NCBI GenBank assembly: GCA_033296885.1
Contig: MU863909.1
Location: forward strand, 124,001 to 188,000
DNA: 64,000 bases
Source of the DNA: Triangularia verruculosa
Lineage: Eukaryota; Ascomycota; Sordariomycetes; Sordariales; Podosporaceae
Direction of reading: 5' to 3'
In this document: positions 10,908-22,360 of the stretch, piece after piece
How positions within the stretch are numbered: position 1 is the first letter of the stretch
Layout: every line of letters begins with the position of its first letter
Position numbers and translations under genes: made by a program
The notes under the pieces: generated by a model
The model's database searches: none
Seen by the model: only the letters and a program-made list of their open reading frames with translations
Told to the model about the DNA's origin: nothing

Positions 10908-11320
10908 GGCAGCGGTGGTCAGGTGTCTGATATCCAATCCAATCCGTGGGGTGGAAAAGGTTTAAAGCTTTGATGTCCGCAATCCCAAGAAATTTCCACG
11001 CGACATCTCGGCGCCGGGGCCCCACTTTCCACTGCCGCTGTCAACTCAGATCAGCGCTCGAGCACCCCCTGTTCAGTTGAAATCTGGGGTTTTGGGGGCA
11101 GTTGGGGTGCCAAGCACTCGGTTATTCGCGGGGTTCAGAAGACCCCTCGGTTCAACGTCATATCGATAATTATAAGCCGGCGCAAGCCACAGGTGAGAGC
11201 GCCATGCGGTTTACCGATATCCCTTGGTGGAGGGAAGGAGCAATTCAATTGAAACTTTGAATGTGAGAAGTCACTGCTGTTCTTTGAGAGGTTGCATTTC
11301 TGTCACTTTCCTCGTCTAAA
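10908..11320. promoter_or_regulatory. Shared divergent promoter of ATP10 and BCKDH-E2
   Basis: 413 bp separate the start codons of two nuclear genes for mitochondrial proteins. No specific factor site is recognised; the arrangement suggests but does not prove coordinate control. Confidence 0.45.
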
Positions 11321-12946
11321 ATGTTTTGGAACCAGAGCTCTCGCGTGGTGCGCCAGCAATGGCGGCTCTCTACTAGGCGACTGTCGTCTCTAGGTCAACA
11401 GCACCGCGCGCGAGCACCAACGTTCAGGACTCCGCTATCCCCACCGTTTACGCTGCCCACAAGGCACTTCCATGCAAGCAGGAGCCTTTTGGCTGTGAAG
11501 CCCGTGTTGCTGGCTGATATTGGAGAGGGTCTGTGTTTTTGACGTCTTCAACCCTCAAGAACGAGTTCGTCTGATCTAACCGGTGTCGCAAATGTAGGCA
11601 TTGTCGAATGCGAAATTATCCAATGGTTCGTCGAGCCCGGTGCGCGCGTCGAAGAGTTCTCTCCACTATGCGAGGTTCAAAGTGATAAGGCTTCGGTAGA
11701 AATCACCAGCCGGTTTGCTGGGGTGGTTAAGAAGTTGCACTATGAAGCTGGCGAGATGGCCAAGGTCGGCAGGCCGTTTGTCGACATTGACATTCAGGGT
11801 GATGCCAAAGAGGAGGACCTACAGGCTCTTACACCGGCTGAGCCTGTGACGCCAACAGAACCCACCACCAAGATCGAGAATCAAGTGGCAGCCCGGCTCC
11901 CCAAGCAACCTTCACCAGCAGCAACTGCAGTCCATCAGCCTGCGCCCTGGAGTAATGGAGTCTACGAACATACCTCACCTAAACCCCAGCCAGGCGAAAA
12001 GGTCATTCTGGCCACTCCAGCGGTCAGATACCTCGCCAAAGAACTCAACGTGGACCTCCTCCAGGTTCAAGGCACAGGCAAAGAAGGCCGCGTCCTAAAA
12101 GAGGACGTTTACAAGTTCGTCGAACAAAAGAACTTACCGCCGGCGCCAACACCAAGTCCCTTTACCCCTTCTACCACCACCGCACCTACCACAGGTCAAC
12201 AGACGGAGACTCCTATGCTCCTGACCCGCACCCAAGAAATGATGTTCAAGACCATGACCCGCTCGCTATCCATCCCCCACTTCCTCTACGCCGACGAAGT
12301 AGACTTCACCTCCTTAGTCGAGCTCCGCGCCAGACTCAACAAAGTCCTCGCCAAGCAACCGCTCTCCCTCGAGTCATCCGCTCACCCAGTCGCCAAGCTC
12401 TCCTACCTCCCCTTCATCATCAAGGCCGTCTCCATGGCGCTCTACCAGTACCCAGTTCTCAACTCTCGGGTCGATATCGACCCCACCACTGGGAAACCCT
12501 CCCTCGTCCTCCGCAGCCAGCACAACATTGGTATCGCAATGGATACGCCACATGGCCTCCTCGTGCCCGTAATCAAGAACGTTGGGTCACTCAACATCCT
12601 TCAGATCGCAGCTGAACTTACCCGGTTGCAGAGCCTGGCGACCGAGGGCAGGCTGAGTGTGCAGGATATGTCCGGGGGCACGATCACAGTGAGCAATATT
12701 GGGAATATTGGTGGCACTTATTTGTCCCCGGTGGTGGTGGAGAAGGAGGTGGCGATCCTTGGGATAGGGAGGATGAGGACGGTGCCTGCTTTTGGGGAAG
12801 GAGACAAGGTGGTCAAGAAGGAGATTTGCAACTTTAGCTGGAGTGCGGATCACAGGGTTGTGGATGGGGCCACGATGGCGAGGGCGGCGGAGGTGGTGAG
12901 GGGGATTGTGGAGGGGCCGGATGTGATGGTTATGCATTTGAGGTAA
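11321..12946 (+). CDS. Branched-chain 2-oxoacid dehydrogenase E2 (lipoamide acyltransferase)
   Basis: E2 core of the mitochondrial complex that oxidises the 2-oxoacids of Leu, Ile and Val. Exons 11321-11528 and 11598-12946 encode 518 residues. Domains in order are a mitochondrial presequence (residues 1-58, Arg/Ser-rich, ending near RHFHASRSLL), one lipoyl domain (60-145) with the lipoylated Lys in SDKASVEI near residue 99, a Pro/Thr-rich linker, the E3-binding domain (ATPAVRYLAKELNVDL ... GTGKEGRVLKEDV, about 204-240), and the acyltransferase domain with the catalytic HRVVDG near 486. A single lipoyl domain and DKASVEI favour the branched-chain E2 over pyruvate or 2-oxoglutarate E2. Confidence 0.93.
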
Positions 12947-13524
12947 ACGAAAGACACCACACGGTTACATAAACTGCATGTCATGTGAGAGGGGAGTTGG
13001 GCAGCAAAATGCGGGATGTTTTCCAACAAGAGAAAAAAAGTTGGAAGTGAGCAATAAGGGTTATGTCATGTTGAGGATTGGTCTCGGTCCATCTACCGGA
13101 CCTGCGTCCCGGTTGAGCCGGTCGTGTTACCCGCCTCTTCACTTTTTCGCAAGTACGCCCACCCTCTCTGGATGTTTCGAGAAGGAAGGAGGAAGAAAGC
13201 GAGCGAGCAATTTGATTGCCGAGTTTTATGAACGTCGGGAGGGAGTGACCGTTTCAAAGAAGGAAGACCACCTTGGATGTTGACAAAGCATCTACTTAGT
13301 TAGACAAGAAGGTGTCAAAAATACAAGTACATTTTTTATAAAAAAATATATATATATATATACTTTCAGTGGTTATCTCATGGATGGAGGGGTGAGGAGG
13401 AGGGAAGAGCCGAGAAAAAGAAGAAAAAAAAGCAAGCTTGATCCCGTCTCCCGTTCCCGCGGACACATTGGAAAAAGAGCAGGATACCTTCTCCATTGGT
13501 TGGTTGTATTGGACCTTTGTTATT

Positions 13525-13536
13525 GGGGGGGGGGGG
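13525..13536. repeat. Poly-G tract (12 G)
   Basis: An uninterrupted run of twelve G on the plus strand, in non-coding DNA. Confidence 0.9.
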
Positions 13537-14038
13537 TTATTGCGGTGTCGGAAAGTGACATGTTTCGCTCGGTTCATTGACATTTCTTCTGTGGGCAAGC
13601 AAAGCAAGATGCGTAAACGGGCATGGATTGAAAAGATGGGTAGGTGGTAGTGCATGGGCTATCCGGGTTTGCCTATTGGTTTGACGGTCATGGGATGGTT
13701 GAGCAGCGTCTTGATTGTACTGTACCTATTTATGAAGGGTGCGTGTGTGTGTGTGGGGGGGAAGGGAAAAAGAGGTATGTAGGTAAGGCAGGTGTGTTGT
13801 ATTTTTGGGGTTCAAATCACTGGCGTGTGATTACCCCACGGCAACGACAGTGTGTATGCCTGTGTGTGTATTGTATGGGCGTATCGCCATTGATACCCCT
13901 CATTGCTGGGAGTCTGATGGGAAAGGGCGATGGTGGTGAGTAAGTTCTATCTGAATGTTCCATGCATGGGTTTGATAGCCAGACCATGGCGGTGTCTTAC
14001 TCGGTTTAATATGGGAGACAAATTGTAAAAGCGGGTTT

Positions 14039-14052
14039 GGGGGGGGGGGGGG
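14039..14052. repeat. Poly-G tract (14 G)
   Basis: An uninterrupted run of fourteen G on the plus strand, in non-coding DNA. Length may be unreliable because homopolymers are error-prone in sequencing. Confidence 0.9.
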
Positions 14053-16157
14053 TCTCAGTTTCACTATCGGCTACCTAGCTTTGATGTGCGTATCTGTCAA
14101 AGTACGTGCTATGGAAGTCTGACAGAAGGCTTACTTACTTACCCGTGAAATATGCGGCATGATCTGATATACTCGCTTGACGTGGTTGGTGAAGGACAAT
14201 GTTGGCCTTCGTGACTTCGTCCCGTTTCGCAGGTGAGCGCCGCACTGGCACAGTTTAGCCAAGCTCCGGGCAAGTTGATTTAGCCATTTGTTGTAGTCTT
14301 GTGGTCATCGTTGGATTTGGAAAAGTAGTATCGTCCGCCTTGGGGGTGCGTGACATGAAATGATGCCTCAGTCCAGTCAGTCAGAGGTGGTGGGAAACGT
14401 TGGAGTCGGTAGGTACCTCCAAGTACAGATGCAACACTCCTTGTACCGTTCGTTCTAGACGCATCGTCGTAACAAGGCAACCAGTGGTCTCTCTTCTCTT
14501 CGTCGTATTGCGTGCTTTTACCCCCCAACCCCGAAGACTTTTTCCTGGTTGTTCGCCACGGGACCGATATAGCTGCCACGGAACGGCATTTGTTTTTCTT
14601 AATCCACACGCCCCCCTACTCTATGCAAGCCTGGGGCTCGTTTCTGTTTCCTGATGGCCATTCCGTTCGACCGCCAAGCTCGTTCCTGCTGGTCAGAAGG
14701 ATTGATGGAATCCAGCTTTGCAAAGAAGCGAGGCAGTGGCCTGGTCGTGGTCTGCGGGTGATTCGGCCGTTTCTCGTGACCATCCATCCTCCTATCCAGC
14801 GACCCGTTTCCGGGGCTTTGCCAAGTGTCTTGGTTTGCAATCTGCATTGATTGGTCATTGTTTGGTGTGCGCCAAGCTGGTGAAGTAGGAATAAAAGATG
14901 ATATATACTGAATGAGTGTCTGTTGTGAGATGTGACTACTAGCCTTCTGCTCGGAGAATCTTTCGCGTCGGAGTAACAAGATAGCATCGGTCGTAAGACT
15001 GACTGAGAGCCATGCCATGAATCATGGGTTCCGGAGCCGTAACTTGGCAAAAGAATCTCTGCCTCATGGTATGTCTTGCATATCGCACATAACAGAAGCG
15101 GGATCATCATGGACACATCCGGGGAACCTTCGGCAGGTGTTCGTTGTAGTCACCAAATTGAGAACGGAGTACCTTGGCAAGTTGAGTGCTGACACCTCAG
15201 AGTGACTGTCGGTCATCTCGGAAATGCAGTGATGATTCCTGCTTAGCTGCGGCAATAATAATGCAGGTGAGCTCAGCAACTATAGCAGAATTTCCTGACA
15301 TGCTTTCCCAAGCTCAGCGACTCCTCTTCAGAAGAACGGAAATAGGGGGCTGCGGACATAGCAACGGTTGCTCCGCCATGGTCAAAGCTCAGGGGTATAT
15401 ATTTACTTCGTGTTTACTAGCCCCCTTCCCAGCAACTTGGTAAAGTTGTTCCTGTTCCTGCGTCCGCCGGCTTGTGTAGTCAACTCCATGCTAGATAGGC
15501 GAGTAGATGCTGCAGAGGAACCCGACAGGGCGGGGTCTGGCAGCACTCGGAGATCGGCGGAGAGAAGGGCGGGGATACGAGGCTAATCACCACTTAAGAC
15601 AAGCACAGGTCCTGATTTTTTCTTCAAACTTCTGATTTCATGCTGGGCAGCATTAAAGAACATTCAATTCATGTTCGCTTGCTATCAAATGTGACCCGAG
15701 GTACCTAGGTATAACACCCTGCCAATTCCTCCACCCTCCTTGAACCAATCAACCGAATTACCCTTAACTATGTATGTGAAAATTCCCAGAGATTTTTTAA
15801 CGCCCACGACTGAAGACATGAGCTCAAGTCATGCTTCGCCAAATGCAAAGTAACGATTTGATCCAGACCCCGAGTGCTGGCCCCATCTTCCCAAAGTATC
15901 CCTCTGTTGCTCCGGCTGCCCGAAAATAATTGCGCCTGAAAGTAGAAAATAAAACGAAAAACAACTGCCACTTTCTTCAACATATCATGGATGTGTCGGA
16001 GAGAGATGGCGGCTGTTCAAGACAAGACTCGTTTCCCGATGCGACGGTGGGGCCGACCGATGATAACAACCTTTTCCCATCCACCCCCCTGGGCTATGAG
16101 TCTTAGCGCCATGCAGCCATGCCTCTGCCTGTCCCACACTTCATTCCGTTATGCACG

Positions 16158-16951
16158 TCATTTCCTCTGGGCTTCCGCAGCGACGGTATCCATCGTGTCA
16201 AGGACTCGGTCTAGAGCCTCGGCCATGACAGCTTCGGCTGGGCGACTGACGTCAATGCTGATAACATCAACCTCATCCTTGGTCGGTTTTTCCAAAACTT
16301 CGAACTGACTGTGGACCATGTTGGCTCCCATGTAGTGGTTCTTGCGGGCCAGTACCCTCTGCAAGAGGAGTTCCTCCGAGGCGTCCAAGTAGATGAAGTG
16401 GAGATGGAGGTTGGGCGAGAAGTAGGGCGCTACGCGGATGACATCCCGGTACTTGCGCTTCAGGGCAGAGCAAGTCAACACCACGCCTCTATTGCCACGG
16501 TCGAGCTCCTTGAGGGATGCCTCCCGAAGAGCGGTCAACCAGTCCCACCGATCAGCATCCGTCAGGGGAATACCGGCGCTCATCTTGTCGATATTGGCTT
16601 GGGGATGGAACTAACAACGAATGTGAGCCTCGCGTTGTGGGTCATGGGATCAGGGGACAAAGAACTTACCTCATCGCCTTCAATGTACGGCATATGGAGT
16701 ACGGTGGCCAAGTACTTGGCAACCGTACTCTTTCCACAGCCCGCAGGACCTGTGACGAGCCAGATGTGGCGTTGCTCGTCCTTGGAGAGTGAGGAAGGGA
16801 CATTGCCGTTGGTGCGTACACCATTGGAGAGAGATGACGTCGGGAGTCTCATGGTGCTTGGTGACGGGGGAATGCTTTGGTGGCCGTTGGAGAGAACTGG
16901 TGATGCTGGGGTTTGTCCCTTCAAGGAGATGGCGGAATCGTACGAGAGCAT
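16158..16951 (-). CDS. Gluconokinase
   Basis: ATP-dependent phosphorylation of D-gluconate to 6-phosphogluconate, feeding the pentose phosphate pathway. Exons 16951-16670 and 16610-16158 with a 59-bp intron encode 244 residues. The Walker A loop GPAGCGKST is at 68-76. It is followed by the family's substrate segment, rebuilt across the intron (YIEGDE-FHPQANIDKMSAGIPLTDADRW), then GVVLTCSALKRKYRD and FIYLDASEELLLQRVLARKNHYM. The first ~60 residues are Ser/Pro-rich and not part of the kinase fold; an internal Met at residue 34 is a plausible alternative start. It stands alone between two long gene-free regions. Confidence 0.92.
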
Positions 16952-17164
16952 GTTAGGCCCTAGTGGCTAGTGCTGGTTCCGAGGTTTGTGGTTGGTGATA
17001 GAGTGTTATGCTTGACGAGGACCAGAGGCTATTATATACTTCGTTCTGTGAAGAAAGCCTGGGTTTGAACTGAAGGCGAGAGCACCAGCAATGACGTTGA
17101 TGTACGTGGGCGGTGGTGATGAGTGACCGGAAACGGGGGCACGCGCTACCTGACGTGGTGATTG

Positions 17165-17182
17165 GACGACGACGACGACGAC
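17165..17182. repeat. (GAC)6 microsatellite
   Basis: Six tandem GAC units about 215 bp upstream of the gluconokinase start codon, in non-coding DNA. Confidence 0.9.
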
Positions 17183-18917
17183 AAGGGGATCACAACGGAC
17201 TGCAGAATACTACGGCCCATTGAGAGAGGGAACAATCACGGAAAGGAGCTTGGGAGAAGTGTCAATTCAAACAAAACAAGGGGTGGTTGGAATAGCAGGG
17301 CAAAAAGGAGTCAGCCGATGGCGGCCGGCTGGCCATTTATATAGCTGAATCTTGTAGCAGGTCATCCATACCTGGAAGTGATGACCTAAAAGTTTCCTCC
17401 AGCAGGCCCAGACGGGCTGGCTGGGGCCCCAGAGAAAGCCAAAGGGTACGCTGGTACCTCCCAGACTCCCAAGCTTGGGGGGCTCCTTCAGCGGAACCCG
17501 CTGGAGCGATCCGCCTGGGAACGCACGGGAACGCCATGGATCCCAGCCTCGAGGGGGGGGGGCAATATGGAACCTCGAAAATGGGCGGGTGACCTGTTGG
17601 GTACTGCGCCCACGCGCCGTACCCAGGTACTCACAGTGGAACTTGGCGGGCCAGAATCTCACCAAGAGATCCGAACCCATTGGCTGACCAGCACTAGACA
17701 GCCAAAGGCGTCCCAGCACCATGACAGGTCGAATCCACCGCCGACAGGGAGGGCGTGTGCCGCGGATTCGTAGCCCAAGGTATGCTTCAGGTATCCACAC
17801 GTGATGCCCATGTACCTTGTCTGGAAGCTCGGGGGAACCTTAGCTTTTCCTGGAGAAGAGCGTGGGATGAGCTGGGGGGCTTGTGTGGGGAGGAGCTGCC
17901 GAGGACAGAGGGTGGCTGAGTCGGCAAGGGAAAACAACTTTATTCCACCTCGACCACGACGCCGGAAAGGGAAGCTGGCTGAGAGCAACACCGCATCACC
18001 AACGATGAAACAAAGAAAACCGCTGTAAAATCTCTGACATTAGGTGACGGGACGGGGCAGAAAACGATACGGAGTAGGGGAAGGTTTGAGATGTGGTCCT
18101 GGTGAGTTACTGCCTTTTCCCCGCTTATTCGCCCAGTGTCACAGAAAGTGTATTGAAGTACTTCGCGGTTCCCTTCTCTCCCGTCGCTGTCAAGCTCGGA
18201 ACATCTTGCGGCCTCGGTGTCAGGAAGGAGCGAGCCCACATAAACCCACTTGGGAAGGGAGGGCGGCAGTGATGCAGCCCAGCGCTGAATTGGCTCATCA
18301 ATTTATCCCGTCAGGCAGAGAGGTGCGGTGAGTGACTGCAGGAGGCAATTCACATCTCCAACCTCAAGGCTCATCAAGGTACCCCAGGTAAGGTACGTGC
18401 ATTCCGCCCATAACCACCCATTCCATACGCTATGGCCGTGGGGTTGTGACAATGGAAGAACGGAAATGAGGGTGAATCCCCACTGGCATCTGCCGGGACC
18501 ATTGCCATCACGGGGTCTGCAGAGAGCCCTGGCGCAACCCATAAAAATCTCCGCTCAAGAATTTTCACTAGCCCACACCCTTTGAGCCTGATGCGGACCG
18601 CCGTGCTAGTTAGCCTGGAATTGCGGGTGGCAGTCGATGACAATTAATCCTGCATTGGATCGAGTGCAGGAATCGAAATGAAATCACGGACAATATGAGA
18701 TGATTAAAACAGTGCCTTCAACCACCAAGACACACAGCTGCTCTACCCTTCTGGACACCCGCCGTTATCCCCCAAAATTAACAGTTCGGCGGGGGCATCA
18801 GTTTGAGGTTTTATTCAACTAATAAGCAGCTCCAGCAGAAGCGTGGGGGTCTTCTGCGGCCCCGCCACAGAGAATGGGGATTGAGGTTCGCCGAGAGGCG
18901 CCGCCGATGACAAGGTA

Positions 18918-18957
18918 GGTGGGGTGGGGGGGGGGGGTGGGGGAGGGGGGGGGGGTG
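18918..18957. repeat. G-rich tract with G-quadruplex potential
   Basis: Forty bases that are almost entirely G, with isolated T or A interruptions between runs of four to twelve G on the plus strand. Four or more G-runs separated by single bases fit a G-quadruplex pattern. It is non-coding. Confidence 0.8.
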
Positions 18958-21900
18958 GAGCTGCCCAACTGATGGATTCAAGCCCTGGTGACGATCTTGG
19001 GACACCACAGGTGCCGTTTAGGCCTCTCTCTGTCTTTCTTTCTGTCTTGCTTCTTGTCTTGCTTCTTGACACTTCGAAGAATACTAATGGCTCAGGAGTA
19101 GGCATCCACTAAGAGATCTGGCCTGCCGTTATGGTTACCGGCCAGTTTCGACGCTCCCATCCAGCATCGCGGGTTGGTCGTGTGTGCGAGTGTCGCAACC
19201 GATCCGTGATCGACCCCAAACACCGCCCAGCCGCTTATGACCAGAGCTCCCCTTTCAGAGGCCTGGACGGCGCCTGGACTGAGAGCTACGATGCTACTAA
19301 AATGGCTCGCACGCAAGGCACCGCAAAGCAAGCCTTGGATCCGTACCTGAACCAGAATCACGCCTCCTAGCTTACATCATCGCTGGCTCAACAGCACCAA
19401 TCACTGGCCACGGCAAAGGTATTTCTTCCTTTTCCTGGTCGGATACTATGTAGAGTTCCATCGCTCACCACCACGACAGGCCAATTATGCGGCATTGAGC
19501 CATTCGTGAGTAAAAGAAACTGCCAGGCTCCGATTTTGAACTCAGCAATCGTTCCGCGTTCCTGAACATGGGTTGTGCGTTGCCTGCCCCTTCACGACGA
19601 TAACCCAATGCAACGCTGGGCGCCACACGGCGGTAGAACCCCCTCGCTGGCCTCGTGACGTGCCTTGTTTTGCACGCCCCAGCCTGCCCCTTCTCACCGA
19701 TTGTTTCGGTACCCACTCCCCAGACTCTCCGAGAAATTGGATGCGGTGGAACTGCCCGTGGTCAGGCACCCCGCTCGGCTCAGCTTCCGGCCTCCTCGGG
19801 AGGGGCTATTGACGTTTAGATTCTTGGGTCGAATGTTTGTTTCCTGACCGTGGATTTCTCTGACTTCGCCATGGAGCTTTGCCATGCTTTCCTGGCCGGC
19901 AGGAGCTCATCTAGAGATGCCGTTGATTACATCACCGGTCTGGAGCATGCGGCCTGCATAGGTGCGGAGTGAAACGAAAGAGCGACTGCACACTCCCGGC
20001 CTGGTCTGAGTCTTCCTCAAACTCCCACCATGGAATTCTTCCTGCAGGAGCATACGTGGGGCCTGATTGACGTTGAAAGTACATCCTCAGTACAGGAATA
20101 CGTACATGCTCCTGCGGAGTGCGGATAGTCTTGGTCGACGGGGGATGGGAAGTGGGAATAGCTTCGCGTCTTCCGCTCGCTATTACCACGGCACTGAAAA
20201 TCCCAGAAACGGGTCTCCGCCCGGTAACCTCAGGTACCCCGACGGCCCCAGACTTGTCAAAAGATGTTCCATTCTTCACCGCTCATCCACTTAATTAACT
20301 TTCATGTTGAGCGGCTGCTGACCCAACCATTGTACAGCACTGCAGCCGAAGACCCCAAGCGCACTTAGACGCACACGGCTTGCAAGCCGATTACATATCC
20401 AACTCAGAGCGCTTTTCTTCACCAAAAGCAGGTGGAACGTATGACAGGAAGCAACGACAAAGCCCGTGGCTAGAGCAATGTTTGAGCATGAACACCAGGC
20501 AACCTGACGATCCGAACTAGCAAGGCGATACAACTCAGCCGGCGACCCAAAGCAAATATGACTACACTATGCTGCGATATTTAAGAGCTCCATGTGTTTT
20601 TTTCCGATCCTCCACCTTCTTACCAGTGAGGGTGCATCGCTTCTGCATCGCGTACGCTGCGCTGCCTAGAACATCCACAGGCGCCGGCGTGCGTGAGCAG
20701 CCCGCCTTCGAAGTCCCCGAGGCCCGGCCAGCCGAGGGATCTGTCCTTTTTTCCACCAACTCTGATGAAGTAGATCATGCTGGTTTCTTTGGTCCTTTCG
20801 GCATAGCGCCATGCAGACACAGCACGACACCAGTACCCAAACCCCACGAAAAACGAGCTTCCCGCTGTCCCCAGCCCTGCGCTTGGAGCTTGAGCTCCCG
20901 GATGCAAGGTAACACTCACCTAGCTGCCAACCCGAGATTCTTAGGTCGTGGGATGTGTTTTCCTGACAAGCACCAAGGACAAAAGGTCCAGCTTGTCGCT
21001 GTCGTGTTGGGAACTGCCACAAGGAAGAAAGTTTGTTGGGGAATTGCTATAAGCTGCAACTCCTTCACAGGTGCCGTCTTTACCTTGGCCACTCCAGGTG
21101 GAGGGGAGTCACCTTCACCCAAAAAGCGGCAGAGGCCCGACTGAAGCAGCAGTTGGACTGCTACGAGATGACGTCTCACAAGCCGATCGAGGCGGGTGGC
21201 CAATAGAAAACAGGTCCAGAAATCTGTGCTCTTGCTGTCGACGCCAGTGCCTAAATGCATATTTGAGCTTGTGGGCCTCGTTTTCCACACAACCGTCATC
21301 ATCACGGCCCTCTTAGTATCCTGTCCATTCTGGCGCAATCTTGGGGAGCTTGATTGTGTTCTGCGATGTCGGAATTCTATGACGGACAGAGCTGTCAGGG
21401 TCCGGCTGCATTTCCATGATACCTAGGCGGTCTCATTTGAAAGCACTAGGAACCAAAAACCTTTTCCGAATGTCCACTTCTTTACTCTACCCAAAACCGA
21501 CGGCGTCGGGAGGCAACCGTATGCACGGTTGCTATTTTGGTTCTGTGCAAACCTGATAGCTTCATACTTGGGTCACTGCGCTTGCTGTCGCCTCAGTCGC
21601 CGACATCGCACCGCCAAAAGAAGCCTTGATTGGCTCACCAGGGGTTTCCGTATAGAGAGGCCAGCTTGTGTACGGTGGACAAAGAGGTACCTCACAAGTC
21701 CATTGAAGTACCAAACTGTTCGTCTCGTGTTCCGCTGTGTCGGATTCAAGAATTCTTCGTCCTCCTTAGCATCGTCGGCTGCTGGGCTATTGTTTCAATC
21801 GTGGATCCGTTATGCAGTGGCACGAGCCGACGGGGGTAGACAATGGAAGCTGCCCCCGCGTTGTCCCCTCATTGACTGGGTTGCCAACCGGGGCCATCGC

Positions 21901-22360
21901 CGAGATACACGCGCTGAAGATATTATTGTCTCTCTTTCGACTTCTTGGGAAGGCGTTGGGTACTAATAAGGAGGCATCAGTACATGAGGCCCAACATCCC
22001 TTTGCTGTCATGGGCTCGTGAACCACAGGCAAGTTTCAAGTTCATCTGAATGCCCCGCCTTCCCTTCCGGGAGCTTGCTTTCGTCTCGAACTGCCCCTCC
22101 ATGCCGTGGCTTGTAAGGCTGAAGCTCCAGATGCCAAGAGTCGAGATCTCCCCGCAATGTGGCTGAATAGAAGTGGCGCCCAGGTATGGCCTCGGCCAGT
22201 CACGGATGAAAAGGCCCCATAATCGCAGGTACCAGCCGATTCGGGTAGTTGGAGGACACTTGCAGCGAGGAGCAAGCGCAAGCAGCAACAGTGCAGGAAG
22301 AAGGTTGTCGAATCACTGGAGCCCGGTGTTTTTTTGGGCGTTTTTGTTGCCACCTCTTCG

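Larger units (their letters stand above)
12947..16157. other. 3.2-kb gene-free region with G-tracts and TA repeat
   Basis: Between the E2 stop codon and the gluconokinase stop codon no frame has coding character on either strand. It holds a (TA)n tract near 13346-13362, G-homopolymers at 13525-13536 and 14039-14052, GT-rich segments near 13740-13760 and 13850-13875, and a GGTACCTAGGTA element near 15700-15711. No tRNA or 5S gene was found by eye. An unannotated non-coding transcript or a gene of very short exons cannot be excluded. Confidence 0.5.
16952..22360. other. 5.4-kb gene-free region
   Basis: The largest gap of the window, between the divergent gluconokinase and DPP3 genes. Open frames up to 191 codons occur (for example 20569-21144 plus and 17267-17800 minus), but they are Cys/Trp/Arg/Pro-rich, overlap each other and show no family motif, so I treat them as chance frames. 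Contents seen: (GAC)6 at 17165-17182, a G-rich tract at 18918-18957, and several GGTACC or CCTAGG elements (about 17453, 17621, 18376, 20232, 21419, 21686). No tRNA, 5S rRNA or transposon motif was recognised. Long regulatory DNA or non-coding transcripts are possible. Confidence 0.5.

Noticed and set aside
13800..13830. GGTTCAAATC resembling a tRNA T-loop
   Set aside because: The flanking bases cannot form the 5-bp T stem and no A box or acceptor stem lies upstream.
17720..17750. AGGTCGAATCC resembling a tRNA B box
   Set aside because: The T stem does not pair and no anticodon arm can be drawn.
17267..17800. 177-codon minus-strand frame
   Set aside because: Trp/Pro/Gly-rich composition typical of chance frames, overlapping frames on the opposite strand, no family motif.
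20569..21144. 191-codon open frame in the large gap
   Set aside because: It is rich in Cys, Arg, Pro and Ser, overlaps equally long frames on the other strand, has no motif and no codon bias matching real genes here.
12947..22360. RIP-mutated transposon
   Set aside because: GC content is not depressed in the strongly AT-rich way expected of RIP, and no terminal repeats or transposase motifs were found by eye.
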